From assembly GCA_020859985.1 (NCBI GenBank), contig JAJBVD010000008.1:25896-89895 (forward strand): a stretch of 64,000 nt of DNA, in the 5' to 3' direction. Below the pieces are notes generated by a model. That model was given only the letters and a program-made list of their open reading frames with translations. It was not told the DNA's origin and did no database searches. The position numbers were made by a program, and so were the translations under genes. Source of the stretch: Clostridiales bacterium. GTDB taxonomy: Bacteria > Bacillota > Clostridia > Lachnospirales > Lachnospiraceae. Within the stretch, counting starts at the first letter, position 1; each line of letters begins with the position of its first letter. Positions 1-7,493 of the stretch are shown here, one piece after another.

Positions 1-1
1 C

Positions 2-118
2 CGCATGATGAGTGAAGCAGTCGCAAATTATCGTGTAAGCGGTGCAGTTCCGGAAGCATGCCTGGAATCAATACGAAAGGATGCCAGAAAAAGAAAAGCC
101 GCGTCTGAGAAATCATGA
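2..118 (+). CDS. C-terminal end of an unidentified protein (cut by window edge)
   Basis: An open frame runs in from the left edge and stops with TGA at 116-118. The visible 38 residues contain a basic C-terminal helix (IRKDARKRKAASEKS). I do not recognise the family. It lies upstream of element-type genes, so it is probably a small accessory or transfer protein of the same mobile element. There are two internal Met codons at 5 and 8, but the frame is open to the window start, so the true start is outside the window. Confidence 0.45.
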   Translation, partial: RMMSEAVANYRVSGAVPEACLESIRKDARKRKAASEKS

Positions 119-152
119 CACAAAACCCATAGCGCGTATTCATAAAATGCTC

Positions 153-181
153 TTTACATTTTTATACTGATTTCCTATAAT
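153..181 (+). promoter_or_regulatory. Sigma-A type promoter before the hairpin leader
   Basis: TTTACA at 153-158, a 17-base spacer, then a perfect TATAAT at 176-181. Transcription would start at about 188, which is exactly where the two tandem hairpin repeats begin, so these form the 5' leader of the gene starting at 340. Confidence 0.7.
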
Positions 182-188
182 GTGACAT

Positions 189-310
189 GAAGAGATTTGC
201 GCTGCTTGCAGCAGAAAATCTCGAGTGTCAACGAGCAGCTGTGCTGCGAGAGAAGAGATTTGCGCCGCTTGCGGCAGGAAATCTCGAGTGTCAACGAGCA
301 GCTGTGCTGC
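189..310 (+). repeat. Two tandem 59-base hairpin repeats (63-base period) in a leader
   Basis: Copies at 189-247 and 252-310 are nearly identical; the few differences include compensatory ones (GCTGC/GCAGC in copy 1, CGC/GCG in copy 2). Each holds a long hairpin with outer arms GAGATTT/AAATCTC and an inner GC-rich stem. A second small stem follows (AGCAGC-tgt-GCTGCx). Retention of the pairing with base changes suggests the RNA or DNA structure is what is conserved. Confidence 0.75.
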
Positions 311-339
311 AAATAAAAAACAATCAGGAGGTCTTACCC

Positions 340-603
340 ATGGCAGAAAAACGTGCGCGCAGATCGAAAAAAGAAATAGCACTTGCAAAAATTGAAACGA
401 TTGATCAGAAGATAGCCGATCTTCAGGAAAAGATATCTGGGCTGGAATCACAGAAAGATGAAATTCAGGCGGAGATTGATGCGATTGACGCTGCTGCAGC
501 AAAAGCAGCAGAGGAAGAAGCATTAAAGGAAGTCCTCGCCATCATGAAAGAAAAAGGACTTTCGGCTGCTGATCTGAAAACTGCAATCGAGAATAAGGAA
601 TGA
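340..603 (+). CDS. Small coiled-coil protein of a mobile element (DUF4315-like)
   Basis: 87 residues. I chose ATG at 340 because CAGGAGG ends about 8 bases before it; the open frame upstream only reads through the hairpin repeats. The N-terminus is basic (MAEKRARRSKKE), residues 12-50 form a heptad-like coiled coil rich in I, L, E and Q, an Ala/Glu stretch follows, and the last 25 residues resemble the helix-hairpin tail seen in DUF4315-type proteins of conjugative elements (KGLSAADLKTAI). The resemblance is my recollection of the family, not a search. Function unknown; a DNA-associated or structural role would be a guess. Leader with two hairpins upstream. Confidence 0.7.
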   Translation: MAEKRARRSKKEIALAKIETIDQKIADLQEKISGLESQKDEIQAEIDAIDAAAAKAAEEEALKEVLAIMKEKGLSAADLKTAIENKE

Positions 604-687
604 TGGTTAAAACAGGCATATCGGATAAGGAGTATCTGGTATGCCTGTTCATACGTGAAATGGCTTTATGACGAGGGAGAGGCTAAT

Positions 688-1326
688 ATGCGGATCACAT
701 GGATTGGGCATTCGTGTTTTAAAATAGAAAAAGACGGTTATTCCATCGTCACCGACCCTTATGGAGATGGAAGTGTACCGGGGTATACTGGTATATTGGA
801 AACAGCGGACATGGTATTATGTAGCCATGAGCATGCGGATCACAATTACCGGGATGGAGTGGAATTGGTAGAGCGTACAGGAATTCCCTTCACGGTCAGA
901 ACCATTGATACTTATCATGACGAAGCTCATGGGACAAAGCGGGGTGCCAATCAGATTTTTATCATTGATGACGGGGAGAATCGGATTGCGCATTTTGGCG
1001 ATCTTGGTTGTGAACTAACACCCGCACAGATGGAACAACTGCAGGAACTGGATGCGGCAATGATTCCGGTTGGCGGTTATTTTACGATAGATGCGAAGCA
1101 GGCAGCCGAACTTGTTCATGAGCTGAATCCCCGGATTGTGCTTCCAATGCATTACAGGAGTGCTGCAGATGGTTTTGGATATGATGTGATCGGGACGGTT
1201 GCGGAATTTACGGAGCTTATGGACAGCGTAAAGACAATCGCCGGGAGTGAAATCGAGACCACGGATGATCTGGGTGCGCAGGTGATCGTGCTGCAGCCGA
1301 AGAATCTGCGAAAACGGATGAACTGA
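688..1326 (+). CDS. MBL-fold metal-dependent hydrolase, UlaG-like
   Basis: 212 residues. ATG at 688 follows GGGAGAGG with good spacing; the frame extends to 655 but without a ribosome site. The metallo-beta-lactamase signature is SHEHADH at residues 46-52, preceded by the strand WIGHSCF typical of the short UlaG/YcfN-like branch, and followed by a FGDLG acid and PMHYRS, which would supply further metal ligands. At about 210 residues it fits this single-domain family. The substrate cannot be told from sequence; relatives act on lactones, phosphodiesters or are uncharacterised. It is convergent with the ImmA/IrrE gene, 7 bases away, and appears to be cargo of the mobile element. Confidence 0.85.
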   Translation: MRITWIGHSCFKIEKDGYSIVTDPYGDGSVPGYTGILETADMVLCSHEHADHNYRDGVELVERTGIPFTVRTIDTYHDEAHGTKRGANQIFIIDDGENRIAHFGDLGCELTPAQMEQLQELDAAMIPVGGYFTIDAKQAAELVHELNPRIVLPMHYRSAADGFGYDVIGTVAEFTELMDSVKTIAGSEIETTDDLGAQVIVLQPKNLRKRMN

Positions 1327-1333
1327 CGAAACG

Positions 1334-1861
1334 TTATTTATCAAACTTCAAAAAGTCGCTCTCATGATCCAGGTGTCTGAACCGATAGCCTTGTGAGATC
1401 AGGGTATCATTTTTGAGCGCAACCAGATTGATATCAGAATTCATGGCGCTGGCAATCTGCTGGATGTCATAGCCGTTCTCAATATAGGTCAGGATTTCCT
1501 CATCCGGAAGCGAAATCTGGGAAGCAAAGACATTGGCTTCATACTCCATGCGGTTGACACTCATATCAAAAATATTAAATTCCTGAAATCCACCATTAGA
1601 CATGGCCACTTCCCGGTGAAGCTGGTCGTGTCCTATTTCATGTAGCAGCACAATATTCTCAAGAACCGGATTCAAGCCGTCTTTAATGAAGATAAAACGG
1701 TTGTTCAGAATCACCTTATATGCGCCTTTTTGTGAATGAAAGGCCCTTGGAGGCATGATGATGATACCCAGAGCGTCAGCAAGCTCTCTGGGATTTCGTG
1801 TCTGATATTTGTCATAGAGTCGGTTGGCGAGGGCAACGATTTTACCGGTTGGGATTCCCAT
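1334..1861 (-). CDS. ImmA/IrrE family metallopeptidase
   Basis: 175 residues. The zinc peptidase motif HEIGH is at residues 74-78, with a further Glu in the YEANVFA helix (about 108) as the third ligand; this is the classic ImmA/IrrE layout. Family members cleave a partner XRE repressor to switch on a mobile element (ImmA of ICEBs1) or a stress response (IrrE). The gene directly upstream on the same strand is an XRE regulator, 17 bases away, so the two probably form a repressor-antirepressor pair controlling this element. The N-terminal 40 residues are a short helical segment; there is no extra HTH in this protein. Confidence 0.88.
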   Translation of the reverse strand: MGIPTGKIVALANRLYDKYQTRNPRELADALGIIIMPPRAFHSQKGAYKVILNNRFIFIKDGLNPVLENIVLLHEIGHDQLHREVAMSNGGFQEFNIFDMSVNRMEYEANVFASQISLPDEEILTYIENGYDIQQIASAMNSDINLVALKNDTLISQGYRFRHLDHESDFLKFDK

Positions 1862-1878
1862 CAGCTAACATCTCCTGT

Positions 1879-2301
1879 CTATTGATACTTTTTCGGAGTA
1901 AATCTCTGGTTATTCTTCTTGGCTACCCAGTAGGCATCCTGGATCGCTTTCATCATCTCGTCTTTATCTTCTTCAGAGAGTTCTCCGCCGGCGAAGCAGC
2001 CGGTCACCTCTGCTATGAGCTGCTGTGCCTGCTTTTTCCCGCGACTGCCATATTGCTCTGCAGCTTCGGAAATGAATTCAGAATCGCGGTCATTGGCCTC
2101 TGTGTCAAACATTAGCAGATCATTCACATCGCAGGATAAAGCTTCCGCCAGTTTTTTATATGTATTTCTGTACCGTGGATAGCTGTCGCCGGATTCATAG
2201 GAATGCAGGGTTCTGGTCGAGACTCCGATGGCTTCTGCGAGTGCGGCCTGCGAAATCTTCTTTTCTTTTCGAAGCTGTCTGACTTTTTTTCCAAACTCCA
2301 T
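1879..2301 (-). CDS. XRE-family HTH repressor paired with ImmA/IrrE peptidase
   Basis: 140 residues from ATG at 2301; a TTG at 2307 is in frame and sits nearer the AAAGG site, so it is an alternative start. Residues 5-60 are a Cro/C1-type helix-turn-helix (VRQLRKEKKISQAALAEAIGV, recognition helix around STRTLHSYESG). The C-terminal half is acidic and helical, a likely cleavage or oligomerisation region. By analogy with ImmR-ImmA, it should repress element genes until cut by the neighbouring metallopeptidase. The 230 bases upstream contain a strong divergent promoter covered by three copies of AACTTCAT, which are good operator candidates for this protein. Confidence 0.85.
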   Translation of the reverse strand: MEFGKKVRQLRKEKKISQAALAEAIGVSTRTLHSYESGDSYPRYRNTYKKLAEALSCDVNDLLMFDTEANDRDSEFISEAAEQYGSRGKKQAQQLIAEVTGCFAGGELSEEDKDEMMKAIQDAYWVAKKNNQRFTPKKYQ

Positions 2302-2336
2302 AATCAACCATACCTTTCACAGAAAATAAGAAGATG

Positions 2337-2423
2337 AACTTCATATAAAATTTAAAAAACTCTTGACATGTGAACCACAACTTCATATAATTGACGAAAA
2401 ACAGGAAACTAAACTTCATGTAC
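2337..2423. promoter_or_regulatory. Three AACTTCAT operator-like repeats between repressor and polymerase genes
   Basis: Copies at 2337-2348 (AACTTCATATAA), 2379-2390 (AACTTCATATAA) and 2412-2423 (AACTTCATGTAC). Start-to-start spacings are 42 and 33 bases, close to four and three helical turns, so the sites lie on one face. The middle copy overlaps the -10 region of the promoter at 2363-2391. Binding of the XRE protein encoded just to the left is inferred. Confidence 0.6.
2363..2391 (+). promoter_or_regulatory. Consensus sigma-A promoter for the Y-family polymerase operon
   Basis: Perfect TTGACA at 2363-2368, 17-base spacer, perfect TATAAT at 2386-2391. The consensus strength together with the overlapping repeat suggests tight repression with strong induction. 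Confidence 0.8.
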
Positions 2424-2533
2424 AGTATAAAATGAATTGCTTGGATTGTCAAGAAGTGCAGGTTAAAAGTTTTCCGGCTTATGTGAAAGCTTTTTGGGCT
2501 TTCAGAATATGGTTTTTTAAAGGAAGTGATTTT

Positions 2534-3802
2534 ATGAGCGAGCGTATGTATATAGCAATTGACCTGAAATCGTTTTACGCGTCGGTGGAATGCGTGGAGC
2601 GCGGCCTTGACCCGTTTCAGGTAAATCTGGTCGTGGCAGACCCGACGCGATCCGTTTCTACCATTTGTCTGGCGATAACTCCTGCGATGAAGCAGCTCGG
2701 TGTGAAGAACAGATGCCGGATTCATGAAATCCCACCGACCGTGAAGTACATTACCGCTATGCCCAGGATGCAGCTTTATATTGATTACTCCGTCCGCATA
2801 TATGGCGTCTATCTAAGATATTTCAGTCCGGATGACATCCATGTATATTCCATAGATGAATGTTTTATCGACGTGACGGACTATCTGGAACTTTATGGAA
2901 AGACAGCAAAGGAGCTGGCGGTGCTTTTGATGGATGAAGTCATGAAAGAGACCGGCATCTGCGCAACGGCGGGGATTGGCACGAATCTTTACCTGTGTAA
3001 GATTGCTATGGATATTGTGGCAAAACACGTGGATGACCATATCGGATATCTGGATGAAATGGATTATCGGGAAAAATTGTGGGGACACCGTCCCCTGACA
3101 GATTTCTGGAGGATCGGACCAGGTACGGCCAGAACCCTTGGCCGCTATGGAATCCTCACCATGGGTGATATCGCACGTTCCAGCTTACGACAGCCGGAAT
3201 GGCTGCACAAGTTGTTTGGTATTGACGCGGAACTGCTGATCGATCATGCATGGGGATATGAACCGTGTACCATGGAAGATATCAAAGCCTATGAACCGGA
3301 GACGAACAGCCTTTCCTCCGGACAGGTGCTCATGCGGAATTATTCGTTTGAGGAGGCGTGGGTGATCGTGCGTGAGATGACGGATCAGCTTACTCTTGAT
3401 CTGGTTGATAAGGGGCTGGTTACAAACTCGCTCTCCCTCTATATCAGCTATGATCATCGCTTTGGAATCCCATCCACTGGAAAGAGCGTCCGACTCAGTT
3501 ATTTTACAAATAGTACATCGGTGCTGCTTGAAGCAGTCGAAGCGTTGTATCAGGAGATTGCGGACCGGTATACCGGTATCCGCAGGATCAATATCTGCTT
3601 CGGAAGAGTGCGGCCGGAGGGATGCGAGCAGCTTAATCTGTTTACGGATTACGAGGCGCAGGAACGTGAGAAAAACCTGCAGAAAGCACTTCTGCAGATC
3701 AGACACCGATATGGAGCGAACGCTGTTATGCGGGGCTGCAATCTTCTGGAATGCTCAAATTTCAGGGAGCGGAATAACCAGATTGGCGGACACCGGGCAT
3801 AA
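2534..3802 (+). CDS. Y-family translesion DNA polymerase, UvrX/UmuC-like
   Basis: 422 residues. I chose ATG at 2534 because AAAGGAAGTG precedes it and because MYIAIDLKSFYASVE is the expected N-terminus; an open frame reaches back into the promoter and is not real. Catalytic acids of the palm are D10 (IDLKSFY) and D108-E109 (YSIDECF), followed by a helix-hairpin region and a little-finger domain. This is an error-prone polymerase that copies damaged templates. The following gene is YolD-like, and UvrX-YolD pairs are typical of Bacillus SPbeta-type prophages and Clostridia mobile elements, where they act as SOS mutagenesis modules. Here control seems to be by XRE-ImmA rather than an evident LexA box. 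Confidence 0.93.
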   Translation: MSERMYIAIDLKSFYASVECVERGLDPFQVNLVVADPTRSVSTICLAITPAMKQLGVKNRCRIHEIPPTVKYITAMPRMQLYIDYSVRIYGVYLRYFSPDDIHVYSIDECFIDVTDYLELYGKTAKELAVLLMDEVMKETGICATAGIGTNLYLCKIAMDIVAKHVDDHIGYLDEMDYREKLWGHRPLTDFWRIGPGTARTLGRYGILTMGDIARSSLRQPEWLHKLFGIDAELLIDHAWGYEPCTMEDIKAYEPETNSLSSGQVLMRNYSFEEAWVIVREMTDQLTLDLVDKGLVTNSLSLYISYDHRFGIPSTGKSVRLSYFTNSTSVLLEAVEALYQEIADRYTGIRRINICFGRVRPEGCEQLNLFTDYEAQEREKNLQKALLQIRHRYGANAVMRGCNLLECSNFRERNNQIGGHRA

Positions 3803-3811
3803 ACGAAAGGT

Positions 3812-4219
3812 ATGATTGTTATGGATGATTACGGAGATATTTTATACTCAAGCAGACCGGTTTCTTTTAAAAGGAATCCGATGCAGAGGGCGCACCGCGC
3901 CAAACAGTTTGCTGCTTTTGATGCTTTAAAAGGATATGAGGAAGCAGTCCGTGCGCAGGAGTGGCTATATGAGCCATATCAGGAACTTTCTCCGGAAAAA
4001 TCAGAAGAGATTGACCAACAATTACACCTGATTCGGCCTCATGACCAAGTGCGTATAACATGGTTTCAGAGCAGAGGAGCAACCGATAAAGAGACTGGGA
4101 ATTACATGACCGATAGCGGTGAAGTACAGATGATTGATACGCAGGAGCATATATTGCTGGTCAATGGGAGATTGATTTTATTCTGTGACATTACAAATTT
4201 AGAGAGAGATGAAATCTGA
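3812..4219 (+). CDS. YolD-like protein, partner of the Y-family polymerase
   Basis: 135 residues; starts 9 bases after the polymerase stop, preceded by GAAAGG. A second in-frame ATG lies three codons on. Visible YolD features are RAKQFAAFDALKGYEEAVR near the N-terminus, then a short acidic helix and a beta-rich C-terminal half (HDQVRITWFQ, GEVQMIDTQEHILLVNG) that matches the small beta-barrel of the family. YolD proteins accompany UvrX/UmuC homologues and are thought to do the job of UmuD as an accessory factor, although the mechanism is not established. The tight spacing indicates one operon under the promoter at 2363. Confidence 0.88.
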   Translation: MIVMDDYGDILYSSRPVSFKRNPMQRAHRAKQFAAFDALKGYEEAVRAQEWLYEPYQELSPEKSEEIDQQLHLIRPHDQVRITWFQSRGATDKETGNYMTDSGEVQMIDTQEHILLVNGRLILFCDITNLERDEI

Positions 4220-4723
4220 GTTCTGAATTCTGCCAGGTGAATGCGGATCATTATGTTAGCCAAAAGAATATACAGTGTATGCTATAAAGCATATATATCT
4301 TATTTTTAAATCATGTCAATAATAAATTCAATTCAGTATCAAACTATTCTATTTTAAAAATTAAGTATAGAATTTATAGGAAATTTATAATGTTCATAAA
4401 ATAATTAGATTGATTTTATGAATTTTACACAGGATTGCCATATTTGGAAATTATTGTTTTTCCAAATAAGGGATAATCCTTGTTTTGTGTGGTCATTATC
4501 AGGGGAGATGATCACGCGCTTTAGACTAAATAAAGCCAGAATAATTTCAAATCATGGAGCACAATACTATGACAGAAAATGATATTTGCCTCATTGCGAA
4601 ATGATTCTGACCGATTATTGCAGAAGCGAATTGCGGAGGAGCAGATAACAAGATAAGGGGTATAATCGGCTGCCAGCCAGACGTCGAACGCAGAGCATCA
4701 GCAGCGAGAAATCAGGAGAACGC
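4220..4723. other. 504-base AT-rich non-coding stretch in the element
   Basis: I see no gene. The first 250 bases are very AT rich. An inverted repeat ATTTGGAAA (4442-4450) / TTTCCAAAT (4459-4467) could form a small hairpin. The last 150 bases before the KTR gene look like the conserved non-coding leader often found before such genes in Tn916-family elements; frames through it are broken. Confidence 0.4.
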
Positions 4724-4903
4724 ATGGAAGAAGAACAGGAAAAGCCATTATGGATTCATTGCCCGATATGTAAGGGAAAGACCAGAACAAGAGTATATTA
4801 CGATACTGTTTTAGTGAATTATCCGCTGTATTGTCCGAAATGTAAAAAAGAAACTTTGATAGATGTTGTTCGGCTGAAGATGGTCATACACAGTGATACA
4901 TGA
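4724..4903 (+). CDS. Cysteine-rich KTR domain protein
   Basis: 59 residues, ATG at 4724 after CAGGAG. Sequence features are a zinc-ribbon-like arrangement of two CxxC pairs (CPICKGKTRTR and CPKCKKETLI) separated by about 20 residues, ending in a beta strand. This is the Cys_rich_KTR family, small proteins that ride in Tn916- and Tn1549-type conjugative elements, often next to tet genes; no resistance gene is visible here. Probably a zinc-binding nucleic acid or protein adaptor, but the function is unknown. It is followed at once by a good intrinsic terminator, so it ends its transcript. Confidence 0.88.
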   Translation: MEEEQEKPLWIHCPICKGKTRTRVYYDTVLVNYPLYCPKCKKETLIDVVRLKMVIHSDT

Positions 4904-4918
4904 AAAGCAGAGCAAAGT

Positions 4919-4941
4919 GCCAGATCGGGTTCTGGCTTTTT
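4919..4941 (+). terminator. Intrinsic terminator after the KTR gene
   Basis: GCCAGA (4919-4924), 6-base loop, TCTGGC (4931-4936), then TTTTT. Confidence 0.75.
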
Positions 4942-4952
4942 GCCCTGCTTGT

Positions 4953-5309
4953 TTATTGTATTTTTTCTGCCTGACTGCTTCTGAACGCTGCAAGTACAGG
5001 TGTGATAACGGAAATCAGTAATGAAATCTCTTCATCAGTACAGTCTGACAGCAAAAGCTGTAATTGATGCATTGCGGATGTATTTTTTCCGGACTCTGGA
5101 TAAAAAATATTGCACGGGTCAATCTTCAGAGTGCGGATCAGAGGATAGAGGACTTCCATCTTTGGATTTCCACGATTATTTTCAATATTCAGTATTGTTC
5201 TAGATTGAACCCCAATCATAGCTGACAGCTGCTCTTGAGTCAGCCCGGATCTTTCTCTGGCAGATCTAATCGTATCACCCAGGATACGAGAAAATTCATA
5301 TTCCTGCAT
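4953..5309 (-). CDS. XRE-family HTH regulator (Tn916 orf9-like)
   Basis: 118 residues. Residues 8-65 form a Cro/C1 HTH (IRSARERSGLTQEQLSAMIG, then SRTILNIENNRGNPKMEVL). The C-terminal half is helical and acidic, ending in a hydrophobic helix. Its place, reading leftward between the KTR gene and a rightward sigma-factor gene, matches the orf9 regulator position in Tn916-like elements, where it represses the divergent recombination genes. Role here is by analogy. AGGTGAA precedes the ATG on the minus strand. Confidence 0.85.
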   Translation of the reverse strand: MQEYEFSRILGDTIRSARERSGLTQEQLSAMIGVQSRTILNIENNRGNPKMEVLYPLIRTLKIDPCNIFYPESGKNTSAMHQLQLLLSDCTDEEISLLISVITPVLAAFRSSQAEKIQ

Positions 5310-5805
5310 TTTAGTTCACCTCGTAAGAATTCTACAATACATACCCTCTTTCTAGAATGCTTCACAGTACATATGTAACCTGTATCGCAGTTCACGCTTA
5401 ATAAATCATAATCTGTGCGGGGAGAAAGACAGATGAGCGTGATATGCAACATAATATTACATAATGTGGATTTCAGGATGGCGCAGTAGATCACTGCGCC
5501 TTTCGATGTGTATTTCAGTTCACATTACATGAGAAAAGTCAAAATATATCGGGATGCCGATCACCACCTTCATTTTAGTCCAACACAAGTAAAACTTGAA
5601 ACCTTGGATTGAAATGGAGGTTTTTTGTGCATTACCGCCATCTTACCTGCCTTAATCTGGCAACCGAAAACTGTGCAAATTATAAAACTTCTATAAAGTT
5701 TTCAAAAGAGGTAAACATTTGGCCCTTTCCAAACGGGAGAAATAATGGAAGGGAAAAAACCGAATATTTTTCTTATGTCGTAACGGGAAGGGAGGTGAAT
5801 CCCGT
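5310..5805. other. 496-base divergent regulatory region
   Basis: No gene seen. It contains a perfect hairpin GGCGCAGT (5480-5487) / ACTGCGCC (5493-5500) and the region upstream of the sigma-factor gene, with CCCTTTCC/GGAAGGG imperfect arms near 5724-5755. By analogy with Tn916 this is the switch region between orf9 and orf7. Confidence 0.4.
5783..5805 (+). promoter_or_regulatory. Ribosome site held in a hairpin loop before the sigma-factor gene
   Basis: ACGGG (5783-5787) and CCCGT (5801-5805) are inverted and flank GGGAGGTGA; the right arm ends directly at the ATG. The strong Shine-Dalgarno would sit in the loop, a possible point of translational control. Confidence 0.5.
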
Positions 5806-6240
5806 ATGAAGAAACCTTCCTGCCCTGATGAAAGGACAATCTGTCACCAATTTGACCGGTTGTGCCAGATGGCTCTCAAAGGCGAAGCCATAGATTATCA
5901 CAGACGTATGAAATATCTGAATGAAAATGAAGTCAGTTTTTCGGAATTGTCTGAAATGGAACTGAACCAAATGATTCATTTTGATGATTATGATGCAGAG
6001 AACAGTCATTTTACTGTCCTTGGATATGACATCGAAGTGAAAGATATGTTGATCGCGGAAGCTTTGCAGAAGCTCACAGAAAAGAAACGGAATGTAATAC
6101 TTCTTTCTTATTTCATGGACATGAGTGACACAGAGATTGCGAAAGAAATGCATCTTGTGCGAAACACAATCTACAAGCATCGTGTTCGGTCACTGGAGAT
6201 TTTACGAAAGATTATGGAGGAACAAAAGGATGAAGACTAA
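5806..6240 (+). CDS. Sigma-70-like factor of Tn916 orf7 type
   Basis: 144 residues. The C-terminal part (about 88-138) is a sigma region-4 HTH: LQKLTEKKRNVILLSYFMD, then MSDTEIAKEMHLVRNTIYKHR. The N-terminal half lacks a clear region 2, as usual in the short element-borne family. In Tn916 the equivalent orf7 product activates excision and transfer genes. It has a very strong ribosome site (GGGAGGTGA) in a small hairpin, and its end overlaps the start of the next gene by 11 bases, so the two are translationally coupled. Confidence 0.85.
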   Translation: MKKPSCPDERTICHQFDRLCQMALKGEAIDYHRRMKYLNENEVSFSELSEMELNQMIHFDDYDAENSHFTVLGYDIEVKDMLIAEALQKLTEKKRNVILLSYFMDMSDTEIAKEMHLVRNTIYKHRVRSLEILRKIMEEQKDED

Positions 6241-6478
6241 GACAAAATACAGAGAAGAGAAAAAAGATTTATTGCCGCTTCATACGATCAAGGCGGCTTC
6301 ATCGGGCGACATCACTGCTCTTAGTGAGGTGTTGGATCACTATGAAGCGTACATAATCAAATTATCTACTACAAAAATGTACGACAGGTCCGGCCGGGTT
6401 CATTACTGTGTCGATGAATCACTGCGGCGCAGGCTTGAGATGAAGCTGATCATGAAGACTCTGGAATTTAAGATTTGA
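6230..6478 (+). CDS. HTH-domain protein of Tn916 orf8 type
   Basis: 82 residues. ATG at 6230 overlaps the sigma-factor stop (6238-6240). A longer frame upstream is the shadow of the sigma gene. Visible features are LPLHTIKAASSGDITALSEVL and a C-terminal basic helix (ESLRRRLEMKLIMKTLEF), the pattern of the helix-turn-helix protein that follows orf7 in Tn916-like elements. These proteins resemble the conserved N-terminal region of sigma factors, and together the orf7-orf8 pair may form a split sigma factor; that last point is inference. Confidence 0.8.
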   Translation: MKTKTKYREEKKDLLPLHTIKAASSGDITALSEVLDHYEAYIIKLSTTKMYDRSGRVHYCVDESLRRRLEMKLIMKTLEFKI

Positions 6479-7068
6479 TGATTGCTATTCTGATGACCGT
6501 GTAATTTTCGGTCAACAGGTTATATGCAATAGATGTACATTGACAGCTAAATAGTTCAGTAATAACTGACATGACATACCATGCGGGGAGCACTGGGAAG
6601 ATGCCGCCATTGACGATATCATTCCTGAAAGCGTGAGAATGAAAGAGTCCGCGAAACAGCACTGTCCCAAAATCAGTCGGCAGGCTGATGATGCGACGAT
6701 CCGTATGGAGTGAGAGACTTCTGCAGGCCGTGGAACACCTGCAGCCGGCATCCCTACGAACTGCCGGAGCCTGATTGCAGCAATGCTTTTGGGTTATGGC
6801 CGGGAAAATGCATCCTGGCAGGTTATTATTCCCTTCCTGCGCAGCAGGATAACGATTCGGGGCGTCGAGGACAAATAGAATCGAAAATGACCTTTCCTTA
6901 TAAGTATTTGTTTTAGCGGCAAGGCCTCTTGCGGCCACTTGTGGGCCTTGCTGCACACCACCAAAAACCAGGACGATGAAATACGTAGCAAAAGCGAAAG
7001 ACATAGATTATGAAATAAACAGGCTTGATGAAGTCTGAGGATTGCAGAATAGCAGCGAGGTAGACGAG
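6479..7068. other. 590-base stretch with degenerate sequence, no intact gene
   Basis: All frames are short. A reading stretch around 6975-7037 (KYVAKAKDIDYEINRLDEV) looks like the end of a decayed gene that I cannot identify. A perfect inverted repeat GCAAGGCC (6919-6926) / GGCCTTGC (6944-6951) lies within. Probably a scar left by rearrangement of the element between orf8 and the recombinase genes. Confidence 0.4.
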
Positions 7069-7302
7069 ATGGGAGCAAAGGACTTAAGTGGTATTGATAT
7101 CAGAAATGTAAAAAAGGAAGATCTGGTTGATATGCGTGAGCTGGAGAAAAAGGAGAAAGAGAATCCGGAAGCGGTCAGGAAGGAACTGAACAATCCGCAG
7201 AACTGGCGTCTTCACAGGCGAGGCGATGTTGTAATTGAAAATTCATACACAGAAGGGAAAACGATCAATGAACTCTTTGCCGTGCTTGTAGCGTCATCCT
7301 GA
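7069..7302 (+). CDS. DUF6870-like small protein of a mobile element
   Basis: 77 residues from ATG at 7069, with GCGAGG 8 bases upstream; a TTG at 7042 is in frame but has no spaced ribosome site. The N-terminus LSGIDIRNVKKEDLVDM resembles small proteins often carried before serine recombinases in Lachnospiraceae elements; the C-terminus (VVIENSYTEGKTINELFAVL) resembles their final strand-helix. The middle is charged and lacks the CxxC pair I associate with typical members, so this could be a divergent or rearranged copy. Function unknown. It precedes the recombinase cluster by about 190 bases containing a hairpin (7293-7327). Confidence 0.6.
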   Translation: MGAKDLSGIDIRNVKKEDLVDMRELEKKEKENPEAVRKELNNPQNWRLHRRGDVVIENSYTEGKTINELFAVLVASS

Positions 7303-7493
7303 AACGGATGCGGCATCCTTGAATGACGGAAAAGAAAAATGTTATATTGCCAGTCAGAAACCAATTTGGCATCAGACTCACTCAGAGACTGGCTGGTAAC
7401 AGTTTCTGGAAATCGGCCTGATTCACAGGTGTGGATCGGGACGCAGTAAAGGTAGATTTCCTTGATAATTTTATTAGGAAGAAGGGCATTTTT

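Noticed and set aside
2363..2533. N-terminal extension of the Y-family polymerase
   Set aside because: The frame is open but runs through the -10 region and operators; the ribosome site and conserved N-terminus point to 2534.
6710..6916. 68-codon ORF between the orf8-like and DUF6870-like genes
   Set aside because: No ribosome site and atypical composition; it looks like decayed DNA.
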